DNA of 64,000 nucleotides, from NCBI GenBank assembly GCA_028386065.3, contig JAKUCV010002051.1, forward strand, positions 1 through 64,000. The letters run 5' to 3'. Source of the DNA: Turnera subulata (taxonomy: Eukaryota > Streptophyta > Magnoliopsida > Malpighiales > Passifloraceae). The notes beneath the pieces are model-generated. The model searched no databases and had not been told where the DNA came from. It saw only the letters and a list, made by a program, of their open reading frames with translations. Made by a program: the position numbers and the translations under genes. Of the stretch, positions 44,400 through 56,602 are shown one piece after another (within the stretch, counting starts at the first letter, position 1; every line of letters starts with the position of its first letter).

Positions 44400-46058
44400 T
44401 GATGAGTACGCATTTTGCACTCACTTCACGGGTTCTTTCAACGTTTTTAGCTTGCAAAATATTTATTTATTTTATTTATCCGTCTTGTTTTAGTGTTTTG
44501 CTTCCTTTTACCTTTATATTTCCTTTTTCTTCAGGTTTTAACATTTTTATAGAATTTAGAAATAAAAGCTTGATTTTTCGGAGAAGATGTGCAGTCCCAG
44601 CATGGGCTGCCCATGCGAACTGTTTCAGCATGGGCAACCTACGCACATGTGGCAAGACAAGATGAAGCCCAGGATCATGATGAAGCCCAGGATCATGATG
44701 GGCCCAAGGTTCCTTACAAGAACAGCCTAGGATCATAATGGACCCATTCATGTTGGCCCAAAGTCCATTGTCATGAAGAAAAGAAGAAGGAAGCAAAAGC
44801 CCAACATGAAGGCATTGTTGTTCACGTGAAAGCTCATCCATTTGCTCCCAAAATGCATTTGATTTAGCTGATGTCATCCAAGACTTGGTCCAGAAGCATG
44901 TGGCTTCATTTGCAGGAAGCAAGCTCCCACTCACATTGCATGGAAAAGTGGAGGGAAGGAGGTTGTTCTGTTGGCTAATTTTGGAGGGAAGAAGTGGTCC
45001 ACCACTTCCTATTTTTGGCGCAAAGTGGGGAGGCCACACATGCTCCTCCTTTGTCTCTTTTGGAACATAATTTCCAACCACACATCATACTCTCCCTTCA
45101 CTATATAAAGGACCACACTAGAAGACAAAGATATGAAGTTCTACATCCAACTCAAATTGGCAAAAATCACAAGTAGCTTAGGATTTGTACTTCCTTTTGT
45201 TACTTTGTAATTCCTAGTTGGCTGTAGCTTTTGGAAGTTTCTTAGCTTGGAGATTTGTCTCTTTTGGTTCAAGGTTGCCTCTAATTTCTTTTGTAAGTTT
45301 GCTCTTGAATTAATTATGTTGAATTATTTCCAAGTAATTGTTATTTTCTTTAAAGCTATGTCTTGCTAGAATTCTTGTCTAGGATTAGGGGTTGAACTTG
45401 TTAATGTTTCCATGCACATTTAATTAAAATTTTATTTCTCTATTTATTCTCTTATAATCCGGTAATGAAACTTCACTATGTTAATTGACTGGCCATCGTT
45501 TAGCATAAATTTATAGTAGGAAACATTAAGTGACAGCGTCGTTTGCCTATAGAAAAACATTAACCGGACTTCAAAACCCGACCTGGAGGGAGGCGTACTT
45601 TTTATTGGAGATTAAGTAGGTAAATTTCTTAATGCTCTTAGTTTATTTCATCACTTGCAAATGGATAGTGGACGTAAACTAGGAAGGGATTTTACGGCAC
45701 TACGAGAGTAGGTTATCGATCTAGCTTAGATTTACCGTTTCTTTTAAGAGAGTTTATTTTCAAAATTAATTCATAGATTTTACATAGGCTAGCTATGTGG
45801 TGACAGAACATGGTTTGCTTATGTTGAGCTTAATTGCATGGAAATGTTGGCAAGGAATTCCCCGAAGTCCTATATATTTAATATTATTGAATTTTAATCA
45901 TTTTTATTTGCTTTAATTTTCCGATTCAAACATCAATCCTCAACATTATTTATTTCTCTAGATAATCATAAGTTGCTTAGTTGAATAGTACTTAACAAAA
46001 ATCCCTGTGAGATGACCTTGGTACTACAACAACCCCGTATACTTGCGGGAAGCTATCA
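44400..46058 (+). repeat. Right LTR of the Athila-like element (3' LTR)
   Basis: 1659 bases. Compared with the left LTR it has a small local rearrangement near 44665-44700 (GAAGCCCAGGATCATGATG in two copies). TATA-like CTATATAAAG at 45101-45110. Confidence 0.88.
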
Positions 46059-47460
46059 CAACATAATAAGAGAACACATAATTTGGCTCTCATCCCGTTG
46101 TCAAACCGAGACTACCTACATACTCGTGTGACCGGGGTCAAAGCCATGTAGTTCTAACATGGATTCATACAACAATCAAAACAACATCATCAATAGTATC
46201 ATAGCAACAGGTATCAGCAGCAAAATTAGAGATTCAAAAGGGTTAGGGGTTACCTCTTTAAGCCCTCCTCTAGCTCTGCATTTTACACTCCTTAACAGAG
46301 TCTTGGCCCGACTTCAAATAGCAAATTAATATAGAAGGAGGCCAAATCAGCGTCTGGCATCGACAACAAAGTTTTAGATGCTTCTTTTAGCTTTCCGGAG
46401 GCACAAAGAATTCTACAATATGACGTCTATAGCCCGAGATATTGCAATTTTTCCAAGACTACACAGAGAGGAACTCTCCTCTCGGGTTTGCAACTTCTCC
46501 AAGAATTTGGTTTGATTGGCCTCCTTTCTTGCACTCCTCTTCATCTCCTCTCACCACTGACTTGTTGCTACTCCTCTCCACAAGATTTCTCCAGAGTAAC
46601 TGCTACTAAGAAGTTTTCTAAGCCTAGAGAAGAAGAGTTTTCCCTAGGTTTCAAACCTATAGTGTGTAGAGAATAATTCTAATCTGTATCCTCAATTGTA
46701 AATAATAAGAGGTCTATTTATAGCGTTCAGGGGACCAAGGGCCATGCCAATAATTGAATGGTCGAGATTGAACCCCCTAAATCTATCGGTTAAGAGCTAG
46801 AATTTCGAAAAAGAGAAAAAAAAAAATCAGGAACGTTCGACCGCCATTGCCCTGTCAGTCATGCCGTGACGTCAGCTAGGGCCTGGCGGTCATCCCTTTC
46901 ATGTCCGCCGATCATGGCAGTCATGTCTCCATGTCCGCCACTAACTGGGCAGTTTTTCCTGTTTTGTGAATTTTCCTCCTCTAATCCGGTTCCTAGTTGG
47001 TTTTCACGCCCTCTAGAATATTCCCTGACCTATAAAACACCCTAAACTTGTCTCCTACTCCACTACTTTTCATATTTATCAACTACACATCAAATTATTT
47101 CATTTCTAATAAAATACCATAAAAATACAAAATGGACAAAATATATATTTAATCCCTAAAATTACAAAAAAATAGGATTAAATTGGGCTACAGGCAATGC
47201 GTTTAAATGGGCTGCCACTGCTTGAGAATCAATGTTTTATTAGCTTAAACTTAATATTTATTTCCAACGAAAATTAAATAAATAACAAAGGGGAAAAAAT
47301 AAGTAAGAAGAATTAAGTAAATAAAATACCCTTATTCTATCACATTCAAATCACAAATATATTCAAGCCATCAATCAAATCATCTCATTAATTAAAGACA
47401 TAAACACATTCATAATTCAAAATAATATAATAAATCATGGGTCAATTTTGCGTGTTCACA
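46059..47460 (-). repeat. LTR fragment C2
   Basis: The first five bases are the CAACA duplication. After that come CTCATCCCGTTGTCAAACCG, CGGGGTCAAAGCCATGTAG, CCCTCCTCTAGCTC, TATA CTATAAATAG (46714-46723, minus strand), a GACCGCC/GGCGGTCA cluster (46839-46950) and the end GCGTGTTCACA. It is the right three-quarters of a PMD-element family LTR. The first part of the LTR is missing. Confidence 0.72.
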
Positions 47461-47988
47461 CAAACTTGGGTGGCAATTCCTTGTTTGTAGACAACTAAGA
47501 GAACACTAAGAACAGTGTGTGCCAAGTACATCTTGTGAGTTTGTCTGGATTTGTGATGATTACTTCCCGAGGAAGGGCTCGATCTTGTGAAGAAAGAAGA
47601 GAATCAAACGAGAGCGAAGCTTTCACGTCCCAAAAAAATAGACATCGTTCACAAATCAAGCCTGTTCTCATGAAAGGAGCGAAATGGACATACTTAGTTC
47701 AAAGTGCGAATACCGTACAAGCATATTTTGTCTATGGTTGCTGGGTTTTAAGTGAGACCGCTTGTGACTTCTCCAGTTTATATTTGGGAATATGTTTGGA
47801 ATGATGGTTCTTTGGGAAGCGGTTAATTCTTCTATCCCGAGAATCATCGAATCGGTTCTCTCCACTTGAATTAAGCTAGATCATGCATTTGGGAAGAATC
47901 TTTACAAGTTGCAGGCCATCGAATTCAAGCTACGGCCACGAGGGCGATATCCCCGCCGGACAAAGTGGGCCGCGGCGCAGTGCTCACA
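47461..47988 (+). repeat. Probable LTR remnant of element E
   Basis: Just before a tRNA-Arg-like primer site in plus orientation, the sequence ends GTGCTCACA. A second copy was not found in the window, and the left border is cut by LTR piece C2, so extent is uncertain. Confidence 0.4.
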
Positions 47989-47993
47989 AAAAA

Positions 47994-48011
47994 TTAGCGA
48001 CTCCACTATGG
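47994..48011 (+). other. Primer-site-like sequence of element E (tRNA-Arg type, mutated)
   Basis: TTAGCGACTCCACTATGG resembles the tRNA-Arg primer site on the plus strand with changes at the second, third and later bases. It orients element E opposite to A, B and D. Confidence 0.5.
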
Positions 48012-48109
48012 AGAAAAGTTCTACTTCTTTCGAAGGACAGAACGAGATGAAAAGGATTCTAGGATGCAAACTCCAATTTGTATTTTGTTCATAATTTTTT
48101 TTATCGTAT

Positions 48110-48114
48110 GCCAG
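48110..48114. repeat. Target-site duplication of element D, left copy
   Basis: GCCAG precedes the left LTR and follows the right LTR (57835-57839). Confidence 0.78.
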
Positions 48115-50037
48115 TATGAAGACCCGACCCAAAATCACTTGGGCCTCCTCACCCATTCCTTACACCTTCTTCTTTATCAACACCCGATATCTTCAGAGTC
48201 GCCACCCGAATTATAGGGAAAAATTCGGGAAAAACCTTTTCATGACTCCGTTTTAAGGCAACCAGTTAGCGAACCAAAGATATCGGGCCCGGGGGTTCAT
48301 CACGGATGGGAGACGGGCCCGGGGGTTCATCACGGATGGGAGATGTTAGGCACCCATCCGTGTTGGGGGCGAGACTTTGTGCAATTGATGAACATGAGTA
48401 TGCCTAGTGCAAGTATGTGTAGTATGGAAACAAATCATGTAAGGAAAAAAAATTGGATCGGAACAAAAAGAGAAAATAAAATAATTAGGCTTGAGTCTCC
48501 ACCACTAGAGACCACCTACGTACCCCAGTGACTGGGTTCAAAGCCCATGTAGCTCTTGTTCATGGCATCACAACATTTACATCATCAATATCACCATCAA
48601 AACCTCAACAAATAATAAACACAACAAGGTTTAGTGTTATCTTTTATAGCCCTCCTCTAGCTCGTTGGTTTGGGTTGAATTGTGCACCCACTTTCTTCCT
48701 GTTCCTTAGCTCAATCTTTGATCCCCTCTTGGTCTATCTTTGCTGCCTCTTTAATGGTGTTACCCACGAAATTCCTCCAGAGTTCCTGCCTATAAAAAGG
48801 TTTTCTAGCCTTGGAGAAGTAGAGTTTCTCCAAGCAAATAAAGCTTTTGAGGGTGTGTGTTTAATGAGTGATTTTTTTTTTGATGAAACGATTGTATTTT
48901 ATTGAAACATGTGGTATTACACGAGAACAAACCCAGTCATCCAAGAGATGACTAGATTCCTGCTCATATGCCCTACAAAGCCCCTAACCCTTCTGCGTTA
49001 TACATACTTAAGCTTACAAATTGGACCTTGCCACGACTTAACACAGTCCGAAGATAAAAAAATTGGTGCAAGATCATATGGAAACTCCGGATTGTTCGCC
49101 TTAATCCACGAAAAAGATCTCTGTAATGAGTGATTGATCCCATGAAATGTGAGTGGAGGGTCCTATTTATAGTGCTCAGGGGTGTATAGGGGCGTGAACC
49201 TGCTTAATGACCAAGGTTTCAGCCAAAAATCTTGGCCAAAACCGTGTAGAATCAAATTAAGGGCAAAAATCGGGAAAATCAGGCAATCTGGGCATGCATG
49301 ACCGCCAGGGCCAGCGGTCATGTGCTGGATGGCCGCCATGGCTAGCAGTCATAGGCTCCATGACCGCCAGGGCCGGCGGTCATCCCGCCATGGCCACCCG
49401 GCACCTCTACGTTTCCCTGTTCTTTCTGTTTTCGCGCCCGGTTTCCCCTAATTCCTCTCTGATTTGATTCCACCGTGTAATTAACCCCTAATCAACCCAG
49501 AATCACCTCTTTTCTTGATTAGTACTTCCCCCAATCATCTCCTACTTGATTGATTACACATTAAGTCCCCATTTCATGCCCAAATCATACCAAAAACACT
49601 TTTACTACTAAGGGATGATTTAACTATGATTTTCTATGAAAATCAGAGCTAAAATTAGTCTGCAAGTAATGTGTTTACGGGCTGCTCAACTCTGGAAGGT
49701 CCACATTTTATTAACTTAGGCCCTCAAATTCATACTTAGCCTAAAAATAAATCATCTCATTGTAAGTGGGTTAAAATAAACAAGACAGCCCAAATGAATA
49801 AAATGGGATATTATTTTGATGAACTAGGCTTTAGTATATTCTTGTCTAAAGATTAAATCATCTCATTAATCCTAAGGTCCAAATATATAAATCCCAATTC
49901 ATAAATAATACATTCCACTAAAGTAAATTCCAAGTGTGCCTTAGCCAAAGACCAAATCATCTTATTATTCTTATGGTTTGAGCACCCCTAAAATCTAAAT
50001 TAGAGGAATATTCGTGGGTCAAATTTGGATGTTCACA
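48115..50037 (-). repeat. Left LTR of element D
   Basis: Ends GATGTTCACA. GGGCCCGGGGGTTCATCACG is duplicated in tandem at 48286-48340. A 250-base insertion lies at 48874-49123. TATA CTATAAATAG at 49163-49172 (minus strand); TGACCGCC/GGCGGTCAT repeats, one with 9-base arms, at 49296-49400. Confidence 0.8.
48874..49123 (-). mobile_element. Short retroposon (LINE 3' end or SINE) in element D's LTR
   Basis: Flanked by the 12-base repeat TAATGAGTGATT (48862-48873 and 49124-49135). On the minus strand it ends AATAAAATACAATCGTTTCATC plus a poly-A run, read here in part. No box A/B or coding sequence was recognised, so it may be a 5'-truncated LINE tail. Confidence 0.7.
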
Positions 50038-50149
50038 GATGCCCCTCGTTGATGAGTCCTTAGGAACTAAGGATGAAACAACGCAAGAAAAAAAACGACC
50101 AAATTTGAGTGAACTGATGTGTGTGGTGTGTGTCCATGGTTGCAGCCCC

Positions 50150-50990
50150 CATGCTCCACTTCAGGAATCATCTCATCCTGAAGGTTGTCTATTGCATTCA
50201 ATCATCGCATCCCGGGGTTTTGAAAATTATTTCATCCCATGATTGTTGGTTGCCGGGAATCATCTCATCCCGGGGTTTTGGGAATCATCTCATCCCATGA
50301 TTGTTGGTTGTCGGGAATCATCTCATCCTGGGGTTTTGGGAATCATCTCATCCTAAGGTTGTGATAGAATCATCTCATCTATCAGGTCGTCAGCAAAGAA
50401 TCATCTCATCTTTGCTAACTAGGGATTTTATCGTCCTCTCTAGGGAACAAGAATTGCGGGAGCCCCGTCCCGGCTTTGGGATAATTGTCCCAAGGTTTGT
50501 AGGAGCCATGTCCTGGCTTTGGGATATATGTCCGAAGGTTTGTGGAAGCCACGTCCCGGTAATGGGATACCTGTCCCTCTGGTCTCTTGTCTCACGATTT
50601 ACAGGTGCTTGGTTCCAACTTTGGGATATTTGTCCCTCGGTTTTCTGTCATGTTTAGTATTAGCTTAGGGATATTTGTCCCCCAAAGTTTTGAGATATCT
50701 ATCCCTTGGCTTTCTCTCAAGTCTGGTCTCTACCATCTCTTAGTTTGTGGGAGCTAGGTCCCGGCTTTAGGTTTTATCATCTCTGGTTTTCTCTCATCTT
50801 ACGGTTTGCGGGAATCGGGTCCCGACTTTGGGTGTGCTCTCCTGGTTTTCTCCTGTGTCGGTAGTTTTCTAGGTCTTTTCATGTTTGGATTCTCTTTGCT
50901 CTTGGTTTTGCAGGTGCTAGGTCCCGGCTTTAGTTTGTGTCATTCATAGCTCAGTTTTCTCATTTCTCCGTTTTGGGATGTCTGTTTCTC
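50150..50990. repeat. Degenerate tandem repeats of element D
   Basis: GGGAATCATCTCATCCCGGGG-type units (50160-50410, quoted in part) give way to units around GTCCCGGCTTTGGGATA and TTTGTCCC. Sequence and unit differ from the arrays in A and B, though they share CATCTCATCCC. Confidence 0.65.
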
Positions 50991-51185
50991 GGTTTTCTGT
51001 CAGGGCTGGGCAGTCTTCCCGCCATGACCGCCAGTTCTTGGGCAGGTTTAAATGCCCCATTTCCTTTCTTTTTCTTTTTATTTCACTCAAAGATCCTCCA
51101 AAGTGCCGAAAACTCTCAAATTTCTCCTCCCCAATACCCATCAAATATTCTAAAACCTCTCCAAAACTCTCCTAACCCCCATCCA

Positions 51186-54041
51186 TGACATCAACATCTT
51201 CTAATCCCCCAAAATCGTGCGAAGAATACATGAAGAAATATGTCCCAAAATCCAATCCGGAGGAAAACAAAAGCTTGTTGTTGAAATCCCCTAACAGGAA
51301 CATTTCTTCTCAAATCCCCTAACAGGCACATTTCTTCTCAAATTCCCATGGTTCAAGTAAGTGATCCCTAACACAAAAACTCATTGAAATTCCATTTTAA
51401 TTGAAATTTGAGTTTATGCCCATATGCCCCTTAAATTCGAATTTCTGCGGTGCATGTTGTATTTTATTGTTTAGAAATGCTTCTAGGATGTCTATAATGC
51501 TTCCCCACATGCATATTTCAAGGATTGAACACAAGAAATCACAATTTGAAGTTTTGCCAATTTGGGGTTTTAGGGTCCTTGGCGAATTTTGATGCTTCGG
51601 GATGATTCACATGTTGTTTTGTTGATGTGAATGCATATAATTGATATTGGGTGACTGGGTATGGATGGGCTTGTCTTAAGTTTGGCCAATTTTGTACTTC
51701 ACTGGAGTGGTTTTGTGAATTTCTTGTGTCTTGAGCCGTAAATAAAACTGTGTTTTAATGCTGCAAAATACGATATAAGTGTGCAATCCCATCCCCATGA
51801 TGCATGTCTTGATGTATGTGTGTTTGGTTTGGCTTTGCCGAGCCTGAGTTGGCGTGAGCATTGATCTTTTTTGGCATATCTACACAAGATTCTAAGGATC
51901 GGCAGTAGAGCCATGCTGGGGCCAATACCCGTCATCTGGTCCTCACCCATGTGAAGAAGAACAAACCCGTCCAGGGAATCATCAAGAGAGTTGGACTGTG
52001 GGATTGTTTTAGCACTTTTCGAGGGGACAAGGTTGATTTGCAGGCAGTGTCAGCTCTAGGTGAGAGGTGGTAGGACACCACCAACACTTTTCATCTTGCC
52101 TACGGGAAGATGACGATGACACCCTCAGATTTTTCTCATATTACCGGACTACGATTCTACGGTTCACCGGTCGTGACCAACAGTTAGGTATTGACCACTT
52201 TAAGGAGCTGGTTGATCTTGCACCTCAATGGGTTCGTCTAGGTGAGGTGTCACCCAAGTGGCTACTGGATTCCTTGTTGGACAATCAATATCCTATGACA
52301 TCTAAGCAACGAGCCTGGGGCTTGATCTTGGTGAGCATGAACAAGACCCTCTTCGCAACAGGTAGTGATCGGGTTCGATGTGACATGCTGGCGTCGCTCG
52401 TCAATCTGGAGAGACCAAGGATTGACTGGGCATCGGCGGGCTTTGCAAATGCTTATCAAGAGATGATCAACTTTTCTCGAGTCACTGCCAAGTACTTCTA
52501 TGGCTCAGCTTGGTTATCTTATGTTGGTTATCCTCATCTTCTGCGTCCTATTTAGTTAACCCTTTACCCATTTTGACCAAATGACTGTAACAGGTGTAGA
52601 GCCAGGAATACCTTGGATTGTCTGCTCCAAAGTTGCCAACAGATGTGGAGATGTGGCCCGTTTCTCTATGCTGGAGTTCTTAGAATCGCGACGCTCGGCA
52701 CCATGCTCATGACCGAGAGTGGGCTGGCATCATATAGATCGGGCCGCCATGTCGGGCCAGGTACCTTTCCTTCATTATCATCGTTTATCTTTTCTGAATT
52801 CACTCAAGTTTTTCTTACCGAATATTGGTTGGCAAATCCGATTTTCCCCTTTTGCAACTTACCAGGACAAGTTCTCGGGGAATGATGACTGGGTTTTTGT
52901 GATGGACCAGTGTCGGTGTTTGACCAAGTACCCTGAGATACGGGTGTGGTACCTCGGAGATCGCGTTTGCGCTCAGACCAAAGGGGAACCATGGATACCG
53001 TCTGATCCATCGATCTCCATGCGGGATATCAATGAACGGGGCGAGGCTCTTGAGGGTGCCAATTGGATTGGCATGCTGATGACTTGACTAGCTTCGGTGA
53101 CTACTCCTCCTTTATCAGCACATATTTGATGCGGCCTCTGACTACCCTAGACGCAGGGGGTTCAGTGACCAGCGCGGGCCCCTCTCAACAGAGTTTGGCT
53201 CCCAGAAAGAAGAAAACCACCAGGGCATCATCATCTAGGTCTAGGCCCGTCCTCCCAGCTTATGAGACCGATTATGAGTCCTTTGATGATGCTTACAGAC
53301 GTTGTCGGGTGCCTTTTATCGAGGATCTCCCATCTGACTTCCCCTCTTTCCCAACTGATATTACCCTGGTACTTTTCCTGACCAACTCCCTAAATGCTTC
53401 TTTTTTCATAACTCGACTGATTTCTCCTATTGATGACAGGTCCCAGCCGCTGAGGTCTCCCGACTTTGGACATTTCTTGGGCGGGCGAGGGCGACCTTGA
53501 CGGCCCAGACCATCCGGATACGGGAGTTGACTACTTGTGTTATGGAGGGTGGATGCTCCCGTCCTGTGCCACTTTCTCGGGATTATGAGTCCTTTGATGA
53601 TGCTTACAGACATTGTCGGGTGCCTTTTATCGAGAATCTCCCATCTGACTTTCCCTTTTTCCCAACTGATATTACCCTGGTACTTTTCCTGACCAACTCC
53701 CTAAATGCTTCTTTTTTCATAACTCGACTGATTTCTCCTATTGATGACAGGTCCCAGCCGCTGAGGTCTCCCGACTTTGGACATTTCTTGGGCGGGCGAG
53801 GGCGACTTTGATGGCTGAGGCCATCCGGATACGGGAGTTGACTACTTGTGTTATGGAGGGTGGATGCTCTAGTCCTGTGCCACTTTCTTAGGATCCTCAT
53901 CCTCCTAGGACCATTGTTCCTCCTGCTGCCACTCATCCGGTTCGCCATTTTGCTAACCATTCCTCGAATGATTCTAAGGATACCATCCAGAAACATACTC
54001 GACCGGCTCGTCAGGCTCGCGGTAAGAAGAGACGGACTTGA
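51186..54041 (+). pseudogene. PMD-type gene of element D, broken
   Basis: A plausible first exon starts MTSTSSNPPKS at 51186. From about 51900, HVKKNKPVQGIIKRVGLWDC, then VSALGERW, stop, NTFHLAYGKMTMTPSDFSHI and GLRFYGSPVV follow the order of the plant mobile domain (PF10536 type). Stops lie at 52071 and 52185 and a frameshift near 52180, after which LAPQWVRLGEVSPKWL continues. Later parts include WYLGDRVCAQTKGEP. A 311-bp exon-plus-intron unit is duplicated near the end, and the frame closes with ARQARGKKRRT before TGA at about 54041. Exon borders before 53300 are not all clear. The gene lies antisense to the element, like those in A and B. Confidence 0.65.
53270..53891 (+). repeat. 311-bp tandem duplication of an exon-intron unit
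   Basis: GATTATGAGTCCTTTGATGA begins at 53270 and again at 53581. Each unit holds an exon end (PTDITL), a short GT-AG intron ending ATTGATGACAG, and the next exon (VPAAEVSRLWTFLGRARATL). Differences between copies are few. Confidence 0.8.
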
Positions 54042-55139
54042 TTTGTGTATGATGCATGTATGCTCTACTTTGTAGATATATGAACTCTGATGGACTTATT
54101 CTTCATTTTTAGATGCATGTATGCATGTTTATTTTCCCCTTTGTGCAAAGTGCAATCATGTTTGCATTTTCAAAAATTACCGAGTCGTATGTCGTGGGGG
54201 TCAAGTTGGCTTAGGTGTCGGTTTGATGGATCTCTATAAGGTCTCAAATTCCCCATTCTCTTTCATTGGATGGATCATTAGAGGTTATTCCCGGCAATTC
54301 CCTTAACGGCAGTGAGCATAAACCCAAACTTCTCCAATCACCGTTAGCCTTAACTTTTGCCTAGGTCGTCCTCTCGAGTTTTCAACCTAGCAGGCATGTC
54401 CTAATTTTTGCCTAGGCCGCCCTTTCGGATTTTCAACCTAGCGGACTGATTCCCCCTCTCTTTTCTTTCTCTTTTTTCATTTTCACTTTCTCGAAGACGT
54501 GTAACCATCTAGCCTGATGATGAAAAGCTTTTTGTCCACGGTGATATCTTCAAAAGATGACACAATTCTGATCCCCTCTTTCCCATTTGCTGACGGAGAC
54601 ACACTTTGGACAATCCCAAGGACAATGTTTCAAGTGATTAAGGACTCTCTTTGAGAAACACAACCCATATTTGAACCTTACCACATCCCTTCATTATTTT
54701 AGCTTAGGAACCAAGATTATCTAGACCGGGCTCATTATCGAGTTGCCTACGTACCAGTATAAAGATGACGTTCAATTTCCAAAGATTAAGATCGAAAATC
54801 CTAAACAGTATACCCCCATAAATTTTAAATGGCACATTTGTTGTAAAGTTGCAAGATTCTTTCTTCCCCCATTTTGTTTTTTTTTTCTTTTTCTCTTTTT
54901 TTGGAGGGTGATTTCACAAGCTAGGCTTCGGGATACAACTAGAACACTTTGAAATCTAAGATAAATTTGATTTACCGGATCAGGTCTCCGTAGTTCATTT
55001 TATGGTTCCCAGATCAATGAAACTTCGGTAAGATTCAAAAAATCATACTTATAAACAGAAGAACTTCCTTTTATTCATTTTATAGAAATTAAATAACAAG
55101 ACATAGGACCGACGATCTTAACTTTTCGGGGTGAGATCA
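54042..55139. other. Non-coding stretch of element D
   Basis: No domain is recognised. CTAGGTCGTCCTCTCGAG and CTAGGCCGCCCTTTCGGA form a short diverged duplication near 54362-54440. The stretch lies where protease and polymerase would be in a complete element. Confidence 0.5.
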
Positions 55140-55781
55140 TCAATGAAAAACCCAGATTCCGCTCTTTATTCTAAAAAGCAAACAACAACACTCGATATTT
55201 ATAGAAAACCCCATCCACCTCATCTGACAACTCCAAACGTCCTTTTCCAGTGTCCACTCTATCTTATCTGGATATACGAGCTTCTTCCGTGGGACTGTAG
55301 TAACGGTCTCACTGGGATCATCCTGTTGGACGTCAATCGTCATGGCCTCATCTTCAGCTTCTAGGACTCCCCCGTCTTCCTCATTCACCATCATGTCATT
55401 TTGAGGCTTCAAATGTTCATCAGACCTTAAGGCATCACTCCAATCATCCCATTTGCTCTCCCTCATTTCCCTAATGCAATCCCAGAGGGTCTCCTTGGCC
55501 TTCATGCTTTCCCAGGTGAGCGCAACATTTTGGAGCTGAATGCCCCTTATCACATCTTCGACCAGGGCATATTGTCCCACAGCATCTCGAAATTGCTTCA
55601 TGGCTACCTGGGTGAGTGGCTGCCCAAGTAGGACTCCCCAAAGGACCGTTTCTTCCAACTTATTCATCAAAGCCCTGAAGATGGCTTGAACTTCCCTTTC
55701 AAGATGGAGCCTCGGGTCTTCGTACACTGGTGGTTCTTCTCCTCCCATCGGCCCGTCCCACAAGTTCACCCTTGTGCCCAT
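55140..55781 (-). CDS. Unrecognised 213-codon frame in place of gag in element D
   Basis: The frame starts at 55781 with MGTRVNLWDGPMGGEEPP and contains HLEREVQAIFRALMNKLEE, VAMKQFRDAVGQYALVEDV and an acidic stretch (EEDGGVLEAEDEAM). It is predicted to be helical and acidic. It shows none of the landmarks of the gag of A or B (no FNGTGCP, no knuckle). It could be a diverged extra ORF1, as in some Ogre-type elements, or an unrelated captured sequence. Position after the leader block suggests expression from the right LTR. Confidence 0.45.
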   Translation of the reverse strand: MGTRVNLWDGPMGGEEPPVYEDPRLHLEREVQAIFRALMNKLEETVLWGVLLGQPLTQVAMKQFRDAVGQYALVEDVIRGIQLQNVALTWESMKAKETLWDCIREMRESKWDDWSDALRSDEHLKPQNDMMVNEEDGGVLEAEDEAMTIDVQQDDPSETVTTVPRKKLVYPDKIEWTLEKDVWSCQMRWMGFSINIECCCLLFRIKSGIWVFH

Positions 55782-56268
55782 TTTGTTCTTTGGCTGGTCA
55801 ATATGCTCACTGTTTTTGATCCCTTCTCACTGTCAAAGGTGGAAAGACGGAATTCAAGATCTTGTCTGGGTAGGTTCGAAGGAAAAGGTTGGTAACAACA
55901 GGTTTGGATAGAGAAAGTGAGGCAGGAATTAACTTTTGACTCGATTATGCTTCATTTATTTTGAAAGTATGCAAAATATCATGTGTGATGCAAATCTACT
56001 CCCTGAATTTTTAGGACTTCTGAACATTTACTCAAATTATCACAAGGTGAATCTTTCCCTGAGTCTTGGCTGATCACTTCTTGAAGATTGGGCATTTCTT
56101 TGTTGCTGGACAACCATGGATGATCTCCTCCTTTTCTCCTCCTCTCACATTCCCGATGTATGCATAAATTCGATTCCTAGAATAGCAAGAAAAATAACAA
56201 GACATAACACATATATATAAGGCATGACATTTTCCACACAAATGCACGTACCACTTATAGAATTATTA

Positions 56269-56347
56269 TGCATGAGATGCTCAGGGTATACAACTGGTTG
56301 GGGGCTAAACATTGCCGCTAGGGAATAGGTTGACCTACTCACATGTG
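56269..56347 (-). promoter_or_regulatory. Conserved leader block of element D
   Basis: GCATGAGATGCTCAGGGTAT, CAACTGGTTGGGGGC, GCCGCTAGGGAATAGG and CTACTCACATGTGA match the blocks of A and B, although D has no recognisable gag. Confidence 0.55.
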
Positions 56348-56583
56348 ATAATAGATATCGTGCGAGGTCCAAGGCCCATTAATTCCCATCATTCCTAAGC
56401 ATCGAGAAATGGGTTCACTCAAACCACTATTGCTTAAGGAAAGAATGTAGCGGATTTGGATTCCCTCGCCCTCTTGCGGTAGAGGCTTCACATCAATCAT
56501 CATGAATGCAAGGCACTTATGATGACACGTAAAAAGGCATACAAAGTTCATCGATCGCACCAAATTTTTTAAACCCTCAGAAT

Positions 56584-56600
56584 CCCCAGTGGAGTCGCAA
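56584..56600 (-). other. Primer binding site of element D (tRNA-Arg type)
   Basis: Read on the minus strand TTGCGACTCCACTGGGG; the first positions have changed from TGG, otherwise complementary to tRNA-Arg(ACG). Confidence 0.65.
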
Positions 56601-56602
56601 GC

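Larger units (their letters stand above)
38317..46058 (+). mobile_element. Athila-like Ty3/Gypsy element, non-autonomous
   Basis: A 7.7-kb plus-strand LTR element. LTRs of about 1.64 and 1.66 kb start TGATGAGTACGC and end GAAGCTATCA, and are almost identical over long stretches, so it is a recent insertion. A tRNA-Asp primer site follows the left LTR. A gag-protease frame is interrupted only by TAG codons and then frameshifts; reverse transcriptase, integrase and an env-like ORF are absent. CAACA is duplicated at both ends. Gag and protease resemble Athila. Confidence 0.87.

Noticed and set aside
50301..50657. 118-codon plus-strand ORF in element D
   Set aside because: Runs through the tandem-repeat tract; composition follows the repeat unit.
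53293..53996. Minus-strand ORFs of 106 and 130 codons with repeated sequence
   Set aside because: Antisense shadows of the duplicated exon-intron unit in the D cargo gene.
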